In this document: positions 18,607 to 26,884 of the stretch, piece after piece
Numbering within the stretch: position 1 is the first letter of the stretch
Layout: the number at the start of each line of letters is the position of its first letter
Source: Nocardia niwae NBRC 108934 = DSM 45340
GTDB taxonomy: Bacteria > Actinomycetota > Actinomycetes > Mycobacteriales > Mycobacteriaceae
Direction: 5' to 3'
DNA length: 64,000 nucleotides
Assembly: GCF_001613465.1 (NCBI RefSeq)
Contig: NZ_BDCK01000037.1
Coordinates: 1 to 64,000, forward strand
Program-made: the position numbers and the translations under genes
Notes under the pieces: generated by a model
Told to the model about the DNA's origin: nothing
Seen by the model: the letters and a program-made list of their open reading frames with translations, nothing else
The model's database searches: none

Positions 18607-19806
18607 GTGGGACAGATACTGGTACTCGGGGCGGGCGAATGCGGACTACCACTCGCCCATCGGCTGCTGCACGGTGGGCGGCCGGTCACGCTGGTGACCG
18701 ATCGGGACGCCGAGGCGGTCCTCGCCGGCACGGTGACCAGCACCCAGGTCAAGTTCCCGCCGACGCTCGACCTCGAATCGGACCTGGGCCTGGGTTTCTG
18801 GCGCTCCATCGCACCGAATATCGAAGGCATCCGGTTCACCATGGCCGTCGACCGCGCGGCCGTGGTGACCTGGGCCGGACGGCTCACCCGCCCCGCGCAG
18901 AGCGTGGATCAGCGGACGGTGTTCGCCCGCTGGCTCGGCGAGTACCTGGCCCGAGGCGGCGACCTGCGGATCGGCGAGCCGTCCCTGGCGGAGCTCGAGC
19001 ACAGCGCCGCCGGCTACGACCTGACCGTCGTCACCCGCGCCGGTCGCGAACTGGCCGGCTGCTTCGAGGCCGATCCGGCGTGGCCGGCGCCCGCCGCGCC
19101 GCTGCGCCGGCTCGCCGTGCTGTACCTCGACGGTGTCGAGCCGGACCCGGAGGGCCTCGGCTCCTACACCACGCTGCCCGAACACGGGGAAGTGATCTCC
19201 TATCCCGGCCTGACCGGCCGGCCGGGTCAGGAACGCCGCTGCGAGATCCTGCTTTTCGAGGCGCGGCCCGGCGGCGCGCTGGACGTGTTCGACCAGCACG
19301 GCACGCCCGCGCAGCGCTGGGCACAGGCCAGGCGACTGCTGGAGGCGCACTTGCCCGCCGGACTCGCCGAGCGCTACCGGCACGCCGAACCGACCGATGC
19401 GGGGGCGACGCTGGTGGGCGCGGTGACGCCGGTCATGCGCCGTCCGGTCGGCGCGCTGCCGTCGGGCAGGCCGGTGCTGGGCGGAGGTGACGTAGTCTGC
19501 CGGATGGACCCGGGCGGCGCACAGGGCGCCAACAACGCCGTGCACTGCGCGCTCCGCTACGGCGAGGCGATCCTGCACGACCCGGACGGTCCCTACGACA
19601 GCCAGTGGATGGAGTGGGCGGCCGCGCCGTGGCTGACGGCCGTCGCGTACCCCGCCGCGCGCTGGACGGCCACGGTGCTCGATCCGCCTCCGGCCATGCA
19701 GGAGATGATGCTGGCCGCTCAGCACGACACTACGCTGGCCGACGCTTTCGCCGACACCTTCGCGCGTCCGGCGAACCTCGCCCGGCTCGCGACGACAGTG
19801 GCGTGA
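18607..19806 (+). CDS. FAD-dependent monooxygenase, styrene monooxygenase (StyA)-like
   Basis: A 399-residue single-component flavoprotein. A Rossmann dinucleotide-binding motif is at the N-terminus (ILVLGAGECGLPLAHRLL, residues 4-21). The length and the GGGDVVCRMDPGGAQGANNAVHCAL segment (about 295-318) match StyA/indole monooxygenase-like enzymes, which epoxidise or hydroxylate using FADH2 from a separate reductase; none is encoded nearby. GTG 18607 is preceded by GGAAGGA about eight bases away. It is divergent from the LuxR-type regulator and ends 14 bp from the convergent P450. It is probably a tailoring oxidase for the cluster product. Confidence 0.78.
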   Translation: MGQILVLGAGECGLPLAHRLLHGGRPVTLVTDRDAEAVLAGTVTSTQVKFPPTLDLESDLGLGFWRSIAPNIEGIRFTMAVDRAAVVTWAGRLTRPAQSVDQRTVFARWLGEYLARGGDLRIGEPSLAELEHSAAGYDLTVVTRAGRELAGCFEADPAWPAPAAPLRRLAVLYLDGVEPDPEGLGSYTTLPEHGEVISYPGLTGRPGQERRCEILLFEARPGGALDVFDQHGTPAQRWAQARRLLEAHLPAGLAERYRHAEPTDAGATLVGAVTPVMRRPVGALPSGRPVLGGGDVVCRMDPGGAQGANNAVHCALRYGEAILHDPDGPYDSQWMEWAAAPWLTAVAYPAARWTATVLDPPPAMQEMMLAAQHDTTLADAFADTFARPANLARLATTVA

Positions 19807-19819
19807 CCGATTCCCGGCC

Positions 19820-21166
19820 TCAGGGCCGCCAGGGCGCCGTCGCGGGGAAGACGACCGGCAGCGCGGCCAGGGCCCGATGGAAGGGCCCTGGCCGCCAGGA
19901 CAACTCGTGTACCGGCAGGGCGGGCCGCAGTTCCGGCAGCGCGTCCAGCAACTGGTCGACCGCGTCCTGCGCGATGAGATAGGCCGGGCTGCGGGCGGGG
20001 CAGGCATGCGGTCCGGCGCCCCACGCCAGATGCGACCGGTTGCCGCTGTGGTCGGCGCCGCTGATCGCCGGATCGTTGTTGCAGGCGGTGAAACTGATGA
20101 CCACCGGTTGGTGGGCGGGCAGCCACACGTCGTCGATCAGGATCGGCTGGCGCGGATAGGTGACCGAGAAATTGGCCATCGGCGGGTCGGTGAACAACAC
20201 CTCGTCCAGTGCGTCGCGGGTGGACAGGCTGCCGCCGAGGACCTCGCCGCCGAACCGGTCGTCGGTGAGGATCAGCACGAGGGTGTTGACGATCAGGTTC
20301 TGCAGCGGTTCGATGCCCGCGCCGTACTGCACGACGAGCTGATGGATCATCTCCGCGTCGTCCAAGGCCGCCGGATGCCGCAGCAGCCGCGTGGTGATGT
20401 CGGGGCCCGGCTCGGCGCGCTTCAGCTCGATCAGCCGCATCAGCGCGGCGCCGAGCATGCGGTTGCCCTCCTCGGCGTCCACCCCGTCGAACACGGCGGC
20501 GGTCGCGGCGGCGACCTCGCGGCCGATCTCCGGCGGGCAGCCCAGCATGGCGTTGATCACTTCGAACGCCAGCGGAAGTGCGTACTGCGACACCAGATCC
20601 GCGCTGCCCGCAGCGCAGAAGGCGGCGATGAGCTCGGCTGCGACCCGCTCCACCGTCTCGTGCAAGGCATGCAGGTCGACGGCATTGATGCTCGCGGTGT
20701 TGGCCTCGCGATAGCGGGCATGCGCCTCGCCCGTGCTGCGCATGGCGTTCGGACGCCACTCCAGCACCGGCAGCACCGGACAGTCGACGGGGACGTTCGC
20801 CTGCCAGGTGCGCGGGTCGGCGGGAAAGTGCTCCGGGTCGTGCATGATTCGCACGGCGGTGTGATAGTCCAGCACCAATGTCGCGGGCACGCCCGGGGCC
20901 AGTTCGACCGGCGCCATCGAGCCGTAGCGGGCGCGCATGTCCCGGTAGGCGCGATGCGGATCGGCCGCGAATTGCGGGGAGTACAGCGATACGCGCTCGC
21001 CATGGTGGTCGATGGGCGAACCACGGTGGGTGCCGGTGTTGTTCGTGGTCTGGTCGAGGTTTCGGGGCGTGGTCAAACGCGTGACTCCCACAGTAGAAGC
21101 GTCTTCGGCGAGCGCGGCCGGGCGAGCTCGAGCGGACCGCGGCGACGCCGTCGTCGTCCGGTCCAT
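19820..21166 (-). CDS. Cytochrome P450 lacking the ExxR motif
   Basis: A P450 of about 448 residues. The heme loop is LAWGAGPHACPAR with ligand Cys389 (Trp in place of the usual Phe). The I-helix reads YGAGIEPLQN, with Pro where the catalytic Thr of AGxxT normally lies. The K-helix region reads ALDEVLFTDPPMANF: the Glu is present, but Arg of ExxR is not. Streptomyces CYP157 proteins are a known precedent for P450s without ExxR. The frame stays open upstream; ATG 21166 was chosen because earlier residues are Arg-rich, but no clear ribosome binding site supports it. It is convergent with the FAD monooxygenase and probably belongs to the same cluster. Confidence 0.88.
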   Translation of the reverse strand: MDRTTTASPRSARARPAALAEDASTVGVTRLTTPRNLDQTTNNTGTHRGSPIDHHGERVSLYSPQFAADPHRAYRDMRARYGSMAPVELAPGVPATLVLDYHTAVRIMHDPEHFPADPRTWQANVPVDCPVLPVLEWRPNAMRSTGEAHARYREANTASINAVDLHALHETVERVAAELIAAFCAAGSADLVSQYALPLAFEVINAMLGCPPEIGREVAAATAAVFDGVDAEEGNRMLGAALMRLIELKRAEPGPDITTRLLRHPAALDDAEMIHQLVVQYGAGIEPLQNLIVNTLVLILTDDRFGGEVLGGSLSTRDALDEVLFTDPPMANFSVTYPRQPILIDDVWLPAHQPVVISFTACNNDPAISGADHSGNRSHLAWGAGPHACPARSPAYLIAQDAVDQLLDALPELRPALPVHELSWRPGPFHRALAALPVVFPATAPWRP

Positions 21167-21561
21167 GCGGTGCACGCTCGTCTCGGCCGCGCGTCGGATC
21201 GACACACAGGATGGTCGCGTAGGTAGAGCACGGGCATCGGTAGTGGCGGCCCGCCTGCGGTGATGCGGATACCCTGCCGTGGCGCAGACGAATTCGAGTC
21301 GCCGCCGAACGCACACACGCGCCCACCGTCACCGGCGCCTGATCGTCTCGGTCTCGCACGGCGTCGTACGCGCTACCGAACCCGCTGGGATGCTGGGCAT
21401 TCGCTATCAGTGGCGGGAGAGACCGGCAGTCCCGGGGCACGGCGAGGGAGCGAACGGCGTGGCCGCATCCCCGGGAGCACAAGCACTTCCAGGCGCAGAT
21501 GCCTGGTGTATAACTTCCATCGGCCCGGTCGACCACCACCGACAAGCGATAGCGAGACACG
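21167..21561. other. Intergenic region upstream of P450 and small membrane protein
   Basis: Divergent spacer of about 395 bp between the P450 and the small membrane protein. Open frames here have poor codon character. I see no clear dyad, riboswitch or promoter; it must contain the promoters for both flanking genes. Confidence 0.4.
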
Positions 21562-21957
21562 ATGCACGGTTACCTGAATCAGGTGTCCCAAGGCACGACC
21601 CCCTCCGGCTATCCCACGCGCGAGCCCGATACCCGCGCGGTCGAGCCGCCCCGCACCGCGGACCTCGTCGTCAGCGCGTTGTTGTGGTTCCTGCCCGCGA
21701 CGTTGGCCGCGATGTCGACGGTCCTCGCGCCGTGGTTCCTGATGGCCGGCGGGATCTGCGCGTCCAAGCCGGAGTGCCGGGTCGATACCAGTGCGGGCGT
21801 GTGGATAATGGTCGGCGGCGGGATCGTGGGGTTCGCCGTGGGCGTGCTGCTCTCGGGCATGGCGGCACGGCAGGGGCGCGCGTTGTTCCCGGGGGCGCTG
21901 GTCGGCGCGGTGCTGGTTCTGCTGGCTTGGTTCGCCGCCTCGTTCCTCATGGGTTGA
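21562..21957 (+). CDS. Small integral membrane protein, hypothetical
   Basis: A 131-residue protein not assigned to a family. The N-terminal 30 residues are polar (Pro/Thr/Arg). Three to four hydrophobic segments follow at about residues 33-60, 72-95 and 105-130. A short loop between the first and second segments has two Cys (GICASKPECRVDTS) that could form an extracytoplasmic disulfide. Codon use is typical of the genome. It lies 130 bp upstream of the TPP riboswitch and is unlikely to be part of that unit. Similar small membrane proteins are frequent in Nocardia and Mycobacterium. Confidence 0.65.
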   Translation: MHGYLNQVSQGTTPSGYPTREPDTRAVEPPRTADLVVSALLWFLPATLAAMSTVLAPWFLMAGGICASKPECRVDTSAGVWIMVGGGIVGFAVGVLLSGMAARQGRALFPGALVGAVLVLLAWFAASFLMG

Positions 21958-22085
21958 GCCGGGCGTCGGCAGCTGCCGGCCGGCCCGGTCTCGACGGCGC
22001 GCGGAGTCACCACCGCACCGCCGCATGTGCGCGGCTCGTACCTGTACCGGGAATTGGCGCGGGTGTACTATTCGCCGGAATCACA

Positions 22086-22182
22086 CCACCGCGGGAGCTC
22101 GGGCACGGCCGGGCTGAGAGGGCGAAACCGCACGCGTCGCCGACCGCATGAACCTGTCCGGGTAATGCCGGCGTAGGGAGAG
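22086..22182 (+). promoter_or_regulatory. TPP riboswitch (THI element)
   Basis: The conserved core is readable: GGGAGCTCGG at the 5' stem, GGCTGAGAGGG (22112-22122), CCGACCGCATGAACCTGTCC (22139-22158) and GGGTAATGCCGGCGTAGGGAG (22160-22180). These are the pyrophosphate- and pyrimidine-sensing helices of the thiamine pyrophosphate aptamer. The element ends ten bases before the permease ATG, so it probably masks the ribosome binding site (within GGGAGAGCG) when TPP is bound. Confidence 0.93.
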
Positions 22183-22191
22183 CGTTCCGTC

Positions 22192-23556
22192 ATGTCGTCG
22201 ACCCGCGCGAGCGCGGCGCACGAAGCGCCGCTGACCCTCGACCAGCCGGCGCCGAAGGTGCTCTCGTTCTGGGACCAGAGCGCGTTCTGGGCCAATCTCG
22301 GCGTCAGCCTCATCGCGTTCTCCGGCGCGTACACGGTGCTCGCGCCGAACGCCGATGGCGCCGCGCAGATCTCGATCGCGGCCGGAATCCTGGCGACCGT
22401 CCTCGGCACCCTGGTGGGGGGACTGATGCTCGGCGCCGCCGCGCTCACCGGCGCGCGCACCGGACAACCCGCGATGGTTCTGCTGCGCGGCCTGTTCGGC
22501 GCGAAGCTCAGTTACCTGCCCACCGTGCTGAACATCGCCCAGTTGATCGGATGGGGCACGTTCGAGCTGATCGTCATCGGCGACGCGGCCGAGGAACTGT
22601 TCGGTGGCGGCCCGCACTGGCTCTACGTGGTGGCCGCGGGCGTACTCACGACGGTGCTCACGATCTGGCCGCTGGGCTCGGTGCGGTTGCTGCGCAGGTT
22701 CGTGACCGCCGGCGTCGTGCTCGCCCTGGTCTGGTTCTACGCGCAGTTCTTCCGCGCCGGCCTGCCGGATCTGCGGGCGAACCCGGGACCCGAAGGCGGC
22801 GGACCGTTCGGCGTCGACTGGAACCTGTTCTGGATCGCCACCGACGCAGCCTTGGCCGTCTCCATCTCGTGGGTCCCGGTCGCCGCCGACTACACCCGTC
22901 ATGCCCGTACCGGCCGCTCCGCGTTCGGCGCGGCCGCGGGCGCGTACGCGCTCACCCAGATCGTCGCCTATGTCCTCGGCCTGTTCGCGCTGGCGCTGGC
23001 CACCGGCGGCGGTGGACCGTACGCACCGTTCCTGCAGGTGAGCCTCGGGGCGGTGTTCTTTTTCGTCTTCGTGGTGCGGGAGGCGGACCAGTCCTTCGCG
23101 AATGTCTACTCCACCGCCGTGTCGATCCAGAATCTCGCGCCGCGCGTCGACCGCCGGGTGCTGTCGATCGGCCTCGGGGCGCTGATCACGATCCTCGCTC
23201 TGCGGCTGGACATGGCGAACTACTTCGGCTTCCTCGGGTTGATCGGCTCGGTGTTCGTGCCTTTGCTCGGCGTGCTGGTCGCCGACTTCTTCCTGCGTGC
23301 CCACCGGGAATGGAACACCGCGGCCGACGCACCCGCGCGATGGGGAATGGTGGGCGCGTGGCTGACCGGATTCGCGGTGTACCAATTGGTCAACCCGGGC
23401 GATGCCGGGGTGTGGTCCGAGTTCTGGGAGCACGCGCGGGAGGCGCTGCACTTCACCCGGCAGGCGTGGATGAGCGCGTCGCTGCTGTCGTTCCTGGCGG
23501 CGCTGGCGGTGGCGTGGCTGATCGGGAAGATGGCGGCGAAGCCCCCATCCGCGTAG
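22192..23556 (+). CDS. cytX: NCS1-family permease, putative hydroxymethylpyrimidine transporter CytX
   Basis: A 454-residue NCS1 nucleobase/thiamine-precursor symporter with about 12 transmembrane helices. The N-terminal family segment is LSFWDQSAFWANLGVSL (about residues 22-38). Further landmarks are GTFELIVIGDAA near 120 and SISWVPVAADYTRHART near 220. NCS1 permeases under TPP riboswitches are usually annotated CytX and import hydroxymethylpyrimidine for thiamine salvage. The riboswitch immediately upstream is the strongest evidence for the substrate, since family sequence alone could also mean cytosine or allantoin. The next gene starts 21 bp downstream and may be co-transcribed. Confidence 0.85.
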   Translation: MSSTRASAAHEAPLTLDQPAPKVLSFWDQSAFWANLGVSLIAFSGAYTVLAPNADGAAQISIAAGILATVLGTLVGGLMLGAAALTGARTGQPAMVLLRGLFGAKLSYLPTVLNIAQLIGWGTFELIVIGDAAEELFGGGPHWLYVVAAGVLTTVLTIWPLGSVRLLRRFVTAGVVLALVWFYAQFFRAGLPDLRANPGPEGGGPFGVDWNLFWIATDAALAVSISWVPVAADYTRHARTGRSAFGAAAGAYALTQIVAYVLGLFALALATGGGGPYAPFLQVSLGAVFFFVFVVREADQSFANVYSTAVSIQNLAPRVDRRVLSIGLGALITILALRLDMANYFGFLGLIGSVFVPLLGVLVADFFLRAHREWNTAADAPARWGMVGAWLTGFAVYQLVNPGDAGVWSEFWEHAREALHFTRQAWMSASLLSFLAALAVAWLIGKMAAKPPSA

Positions 23557-23577
23557 CGGATTTGCCACCATGGAGAG

Positions 23578-24411
23578 ATGGGCCGGATCAGGATCGGGAC
23601 ATCGGGCTGGGTCTACCCGCCCTGGCGCGGCACGTTCTACCCCCAGGGCCTGGCGCACAAGCGCGAGCTTGCCTATCTGTCGGAGCGGCTCGACAGCGTC
23701 GAGATCAACGGCTCGTTCTATTCGCTGCAACGCCCGTCCAGCTACCAGCGGTGGGCGGAGCAGACGCCGGAGGACTTCCTGTTCGCGGTGAAGGGCAGCC
23801 GGTTCATCACCCACATGAAGCGGCTGCGCGATGGCGACGAGCTGCTGGCCAACTTCCTGGCGTCCGGTCCGCTGGCGCTCGGGCCCAAATTGGGGCCGAT
23901 TCTCTGGCAGCTGCCGCCGACCTTCCGCTTCGACGCCGACGTGCTGGACGCCTTCCTGTCCCGGCTGCCCCGCGACACCGAGCAGGCCGCCGAGATCGCG
24001 CGGCGCCACGATCACCGCGTCGATCCCGCGCACACGAGCACCGATGCCGACCGGCCGATGCGGCATGCGCTGGAGATCCGGCACGACAGCTTCGTGACGC
24101 CGGCGTTCACCGACCTGCTCACCCGCCACGGTGTGGGCCTCGTCGTCGCCGACGCCGCGGGCAAGTACCCGCTACTGGACGAGGTCACCGCCGATTTCGT
24201 CTACATCCGGCTGCACGGCCACGACGAACTCTACGTCAGTGGATACACCGACGAGGGCCTGGACATGTGGGCGGCGAAGATCCGATCGTGGGCCGGATCC
24301 CTCGACGTCTATACCTATTTCGACAACGACGCGAAGGTGCGGGCACCGCGCGATGCCATGGCGTTGCGGGAGCGCCTGGCGCCGGCCGTGGCACCGCGTC
24401 CGGCGAGGTGA
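23578..24411 (+). CDS. DUF72 (YecE-like) protein
   Basis: A 277-residue TIM-barrel DUF72 protein. The signature starts at once: IRIGTSGWVYPPWRGTFYP (residues 4-22), then LDSVEINGSFYSLQRPSSYQRWAEQTPEDFLFAVKGSRFITHMKRL (about 40-85), with C-terminal YIRLHG and DVYTYFDND. The biochemical role is unknown; the fold suggests a nuclease- or isomerase-like active site. It is 21 bp behind cytX and overlaps the start region of the LOG-like gene, so these may be co-transcribed without an obvious functional link. Confidence 0.9.
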   Translation: MGRIRIGTSGWVYPPWRGTFYPQGLAHKRELAYLSERLDSVEINGSFYSLQRPSSYQRWAEQTPEDFLFAVKGSRFITHMKRLRDGDELLANFLASGPLALGPKLGPILWQLPPTFRFDADVLDAFLSRLPRDTEQAAEIARRHDHRVDPAHTSTDADRPMRHALEIRHDSFVTPAFTDLLTRHGVGLVVADAAGKYPLLDEVTADFVYIRLHGHDELYVSGYTDEGLDMWAAKIRSWAGSLDVYTYFDNDAKVRAPRDAMALRERLAPAVAPRPAR

Positions 24412-24422
24412 GGGCAGGAAAG

Positions 24423-24917
24423 GTGACGCCGGTGCGGCAGGTCGCGGTCTGCGGGCCGAGGGAGTGCACGCGGCACGAAGCGGAGTGGGCGCGCGCGGTC
24501 GGCGGCCTCTTGGCGCGAGCCGGGGTGACCGTGCTGTGCGGCGGCGGTTCCGGCGTGATGGCCGCGGTCGCCGCCGGAGCCGCCGATGCCGATGGGCTCG
24601 TGATCGGTGTCTGCCCGGACACCGACCGCGGAGCGGTGTGTCCGGGGTTGTCGGCGGTGCTGTTCACGAACATGGGTGAGGCGCGCAACGCGATCCTCGT
24701 CGAGTCGGCCGACGCGGTGATCGTCGTCGGCGGCTCGTGGGGCACGCTGTCGGAGGTCGCGCTCGCGCGGCGGCGCGGCGGGATTCCGGTTGTGTCCCTG
24801 GGCGGTTGGGAAGTTCGTGACGCCCACGGGCATCCGGTGGCGGCTACAGTGATCGCGGCCGACCCCACGGACGCGGTACGCCGGGCGCTGGACGGGATCG
24901 CGGCCGAACCGATCTGA
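24423..24917 (+). CDS. LOG/TIGR00725-like Rossmann protein
   Basis: A protein of about 164 residues with the nucleotide-binding fold of the LOG (lysine decarboxylase-like, phosphoribohydrolase) superfamily. It has a short form like TIGR00725: VLCGGGSGVMAAVAAGAADADGLVIGVCP near residues 37-65, then NMGEARNAILVESADAVIVVGGSWGTLSEVALARR. The strict PGGxGTxxE motif of cytokinin-activating LOGs is replaced by VGGSWGTLSE, so nucleoside-monophosphate hydrolase activity is uncertain. GTG 24423 is preferred to GTG 24408, with AGGGCAGGAA upstream. It follows DUF72 by 11 bp. Confidence 0.75.
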   Translation: MTPVRQVAVCGPRECTRHEAEWARAVGGLLARAGVTVLCGGGSGVMAAVAAGAADADGLVIGVCPDTDRGAVCPGLSAVLFTNMGEARNAILVESADAVIVVGGSWGTLSEVALARRRGGIPVVSLGGWEVRDAHGHPVAATVIAADPTDAVRRALDGIAAEPI

Positions 24918-25075
24918 CGCCATCGATCGTCCGGAATCATCTCCGCCGAACCGATTCGCACGTCGGCTGCCTCTCGAAGGTTGCAACCGGATTGCCCTCG
25001 ACACCAGGTTCGCCAGTGCCACCTGATTTCTGGATTGCCGAACTACCGGACGCGTTCTCTCGCAAAACTTTCCGA

Positions 25076-25093
25076 TCGCGCAATATTGCGCGA
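25076..25093. promoter_or_regulatory. 18-bp perfect palindrome, candidate TetR operator
   Basis: TCGCGCAATATTGCGCGA is fully self-complementary and lies 26 bp upstream of the TetR-hydrolase start. Its AT centre in a GC-rich genome and its position are typical of an autoregulatory TetR operator overlapping a promoter. Confidence 0.65.
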
Positions 25094-25119
25094 CACGCAA
25101 ATTTCACTACCGTGGAGGC

Positions 25120-26553
25120 GTGGCATTCGTCCTGGGCTTGCGCGAGCGCAAGAAGCTCGCCACCCGCGAGGCGCTCGGCTTCGCGGCCGTGCGGCTGGCC
25201 GTGCAGCGCGGGCTGGACAACGTCCTGGTCGAGGACATCGCCGCAGCGGCCGGGGTGTCGCCACGCACGTTCAACAACTACTTCACGAGCAAATACGAGG
25301 CCGTCTGCTCGGTGGCGGTGGACCGGGCCCGCCGGATCGCCGGCCACCTGCGCGCCCGCCCGGCCGCCGAACCACTGTGGCCGGCGGTGATCCACGCCGT
25401 CCTGACGGAGTTCCGCGACGCCGAGCCGCCCGACCCCGCGTGGACCGCTGGCGTCCGCCTGATCACCCGGGCGCCCGCACTGCAAGGCGAGTACCGCAAA
25501 TCCCAGGCGGTGATCGAAGCCGCGCTCGCCGAGGCCATCGCCGAGCGCAGCGGCCACGCGCTCGACACCGAGATGTTCCCCCGGATCATGGCGGGCGCCG
25601 TCGCGGCGGCACTGTCCGTGGCGATCGACCGGTGGGTCGATGCCGATCCCCCGGTTCCGGCGCTGCCGGTCATCCGGGAGGCGTTACGGCAATTGTCCCT
25701 TCTTCCAGGAGCATTCCCTATGGACGTACCCACCTCGCAGACGCTCGCCGTCCCCGGCGCCACGCTCTACTACGAGATCCGCGGCGCCGGACCGCTGCTG
25801 TTGCTGATTCCCGGCGGCAACGGCGACGCCGGAACGTTCGACGCCCTCGCCGAACGCCTCGCCGACCGCTACACCGTGGTCTCCTACGACCGGCGCGGCT
25901 TCACCCGCAGCCCGCTCGACGGGCCACCGGACGATCGCGTGGTCACCGACGGCCTGGATGCCGCGGCGCTGCTCACGCACCTCACCGACCAGCCCGCCCA
26001 CGTACTCGGCAGCAGCTCGGGCGCGATCGTCGCCCTCGAACTGCTCCGCGTCCGGCCGGAACTGGTGCGCACGCTGGTGGCGCACGAACCGCCGCTGACC
26101 ACCCTGTTGCCCGACGCCGAGAAGTGGCTGGCCTTTCTCGACGGCATCTACGAGCGAAGCAGGAGCGCGGGCACGTCCGCGGCCATGGCCGAATTCGCCG
26201 CAGGCATCGGCCTGCGGGTCGCGGCGCCTCCGCCGGACGGGCAGCTGCCGCCGGAAGCTGTCGCCATGGTGGGCAGGATTCAACAGAACCTGGCCTTCTG
26301 GATGGAGCACGAGTTGCGCCAGTATCCGCGGTACGCGCCGGATCTCGCGGCGCTGCGCGCGGCGTCGGACCGGCTGGTGCTCGGAATCGGACGCGAATCG
26401 CGCGACAGCTTCCCCGCTTTCCCGAACGCCGCGCTCGCGAAGGAACTCGGCCTCGAGCTCGTCGAGTTCGCGGGCGACCACGTCGGTTACCGCAGCGCAC
26501 CCGACGAGTTCGCCGCGCGGCTCGAGGAGATACTCAGCCGCGACGACCGCTGA
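25120..26553 (+). CDS. TetR-family regulator joined in frame to an alpha/beta hydrolase
   Basis: One open frame of 477 codons with two domains. Residues 1-195 are a TetR regulator: LRERKKLATREALGFAAVRLAVQRGLDNVLVEDIAAAAGVSPRTFNNYF. Residues 201-477 are a complete alpha/beta hydrolase: LLLIPGGNGDAGTF oxyanion region, YDRRGFTRS, nucleophile Ser in GSSSGA (near 305) and a terminal His in GDHVGY. The hydrolase begins MDVPTSQ at ATG 25720, preceded by AGGAG eight bases upstream. The product may therefore be a fusion, two proteins, or both. Start GTG 25120 has a too-close GGAGG and is uncertain. A hydrolase acting on the ligand of its own repressor is a plausible arrangement; that is inference. Confidence 0.82.
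   Translation: MAFVLGLRERKKLATREALGFAAVRLAVQRGLDNVLVEDIAAAAGVSPRTFNNYFTSKYEAVCSVAVDRARRIAGHLRARPAAEPLWPAVIHAVLTEFRDAEPPDPAWTAGVRLITRAPALQGEYRKSQAVIEAALAEAIAERSGHALDTEMFPRIMAGAVAAALSVAIDRWVDADPPVPALPVIREALRQLSLLPGAFPMDVPTSQTLAVPGATLYYEIRGAGPLLLLIPGGNGDAGTFDALAERLADRYTVVSYDRRGFTRSPLDGPPDDRVVTDGLDAAALLTHLTDQPAHVLGSSSGAIVALELLRVRPELVRTLVAHEPPLTTLLPDAEKWLAFLDGIYERSRSAGTSAAMAEFAAGIGLRVAAPPPDGQLPPEAVAMVGRIQQNLAFWMEHELRQYPRYAPDLAALRAASDRLVLGIGRESRDSFPAFPNAALAKELGLELVEFAGDHVGYRSAPDEFAARLEEILSRDDR
25707..25722 (+). promoter_or_regulatory. Internal ribosome binding site and start for the hydrolase half
   Basis: AGGAG (25707-25711), eight bases, then ATG 25720-25722, exactly at the TetR/hydrolase boundary and in frame with the TetR part. 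This suggests an ancestral two-gene arrangement whose intervening stop has been lost, or deliberate production of both forms. Confidence 0.6.
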
Positions 26554-26560
26554 CGGGAGG

Positions 26561-26884
26561 CTAGGCCGACTGCCGCAGGGGATGCAGGGCCGCCAGCGCC
26601 CGCAGTGCGTCGGCGCGTGAGATGGGCTGGTCGTTCTCCAGGGCGGCCAGCTCGAGTTCGATCCAGTCGCGAATGAGCGCCGACATGGTCACGCCGCGCT
26701 GTTCGGCCGCTTTCTTGACTCGCTGGTGTAACTCCAGCGGAATGCGCAGCGATGTGGTGACGGTCACCGTGTCCTCGGCACGCAGCGGCGGGGGCAGCTC
26801 GGCCGGGGCGACGGGTGCGTCGGTGTATTCCAAGCCGGACAGGAAGTCCCGGACGGCCTCCGGGTTCGTCGGATAGTCAGTCAT
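26561..26884 (-). CDS. Antitoxin-like ribbon-helix-helix protein (BrnA/CopG type)
   Basis: A 107-residue protein with a C-terminal-half ribbon-helix-helix (TVTTSLRIPLELHQRVKKAAEQRGVTMSALIRDWIELELAAL, about residues 40-81). The N-terminal tail is acidic and Pro-rich and could embrace a toxin. It overlaps the upstream partner by eight bases, so the two are translationally coupled with the putative toxin first, as in BrnT-BrnA modules. It likely neutralises the partner and represses the shared promoter at 27164-27179. Confidence 0.75.
   Translation of the reverse strand: MTDYPTNPEAVRDFLSGLEYTDAPVAPAELPPPLRAEDTVTVTTSLRIPLELHQRVKKAAEQRGVTMSALIRDWIELELAALENDQPISRADALRALAALHPLRQSA

Noticed and set aside
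22551..24917. Open frame of 788 codons running through cytX, DUF72 and the LOG-like gene
   Set aside because: Only its last 165 codons (from GTG 24423) look like protein; the rest is out of frame with two recognised genes.
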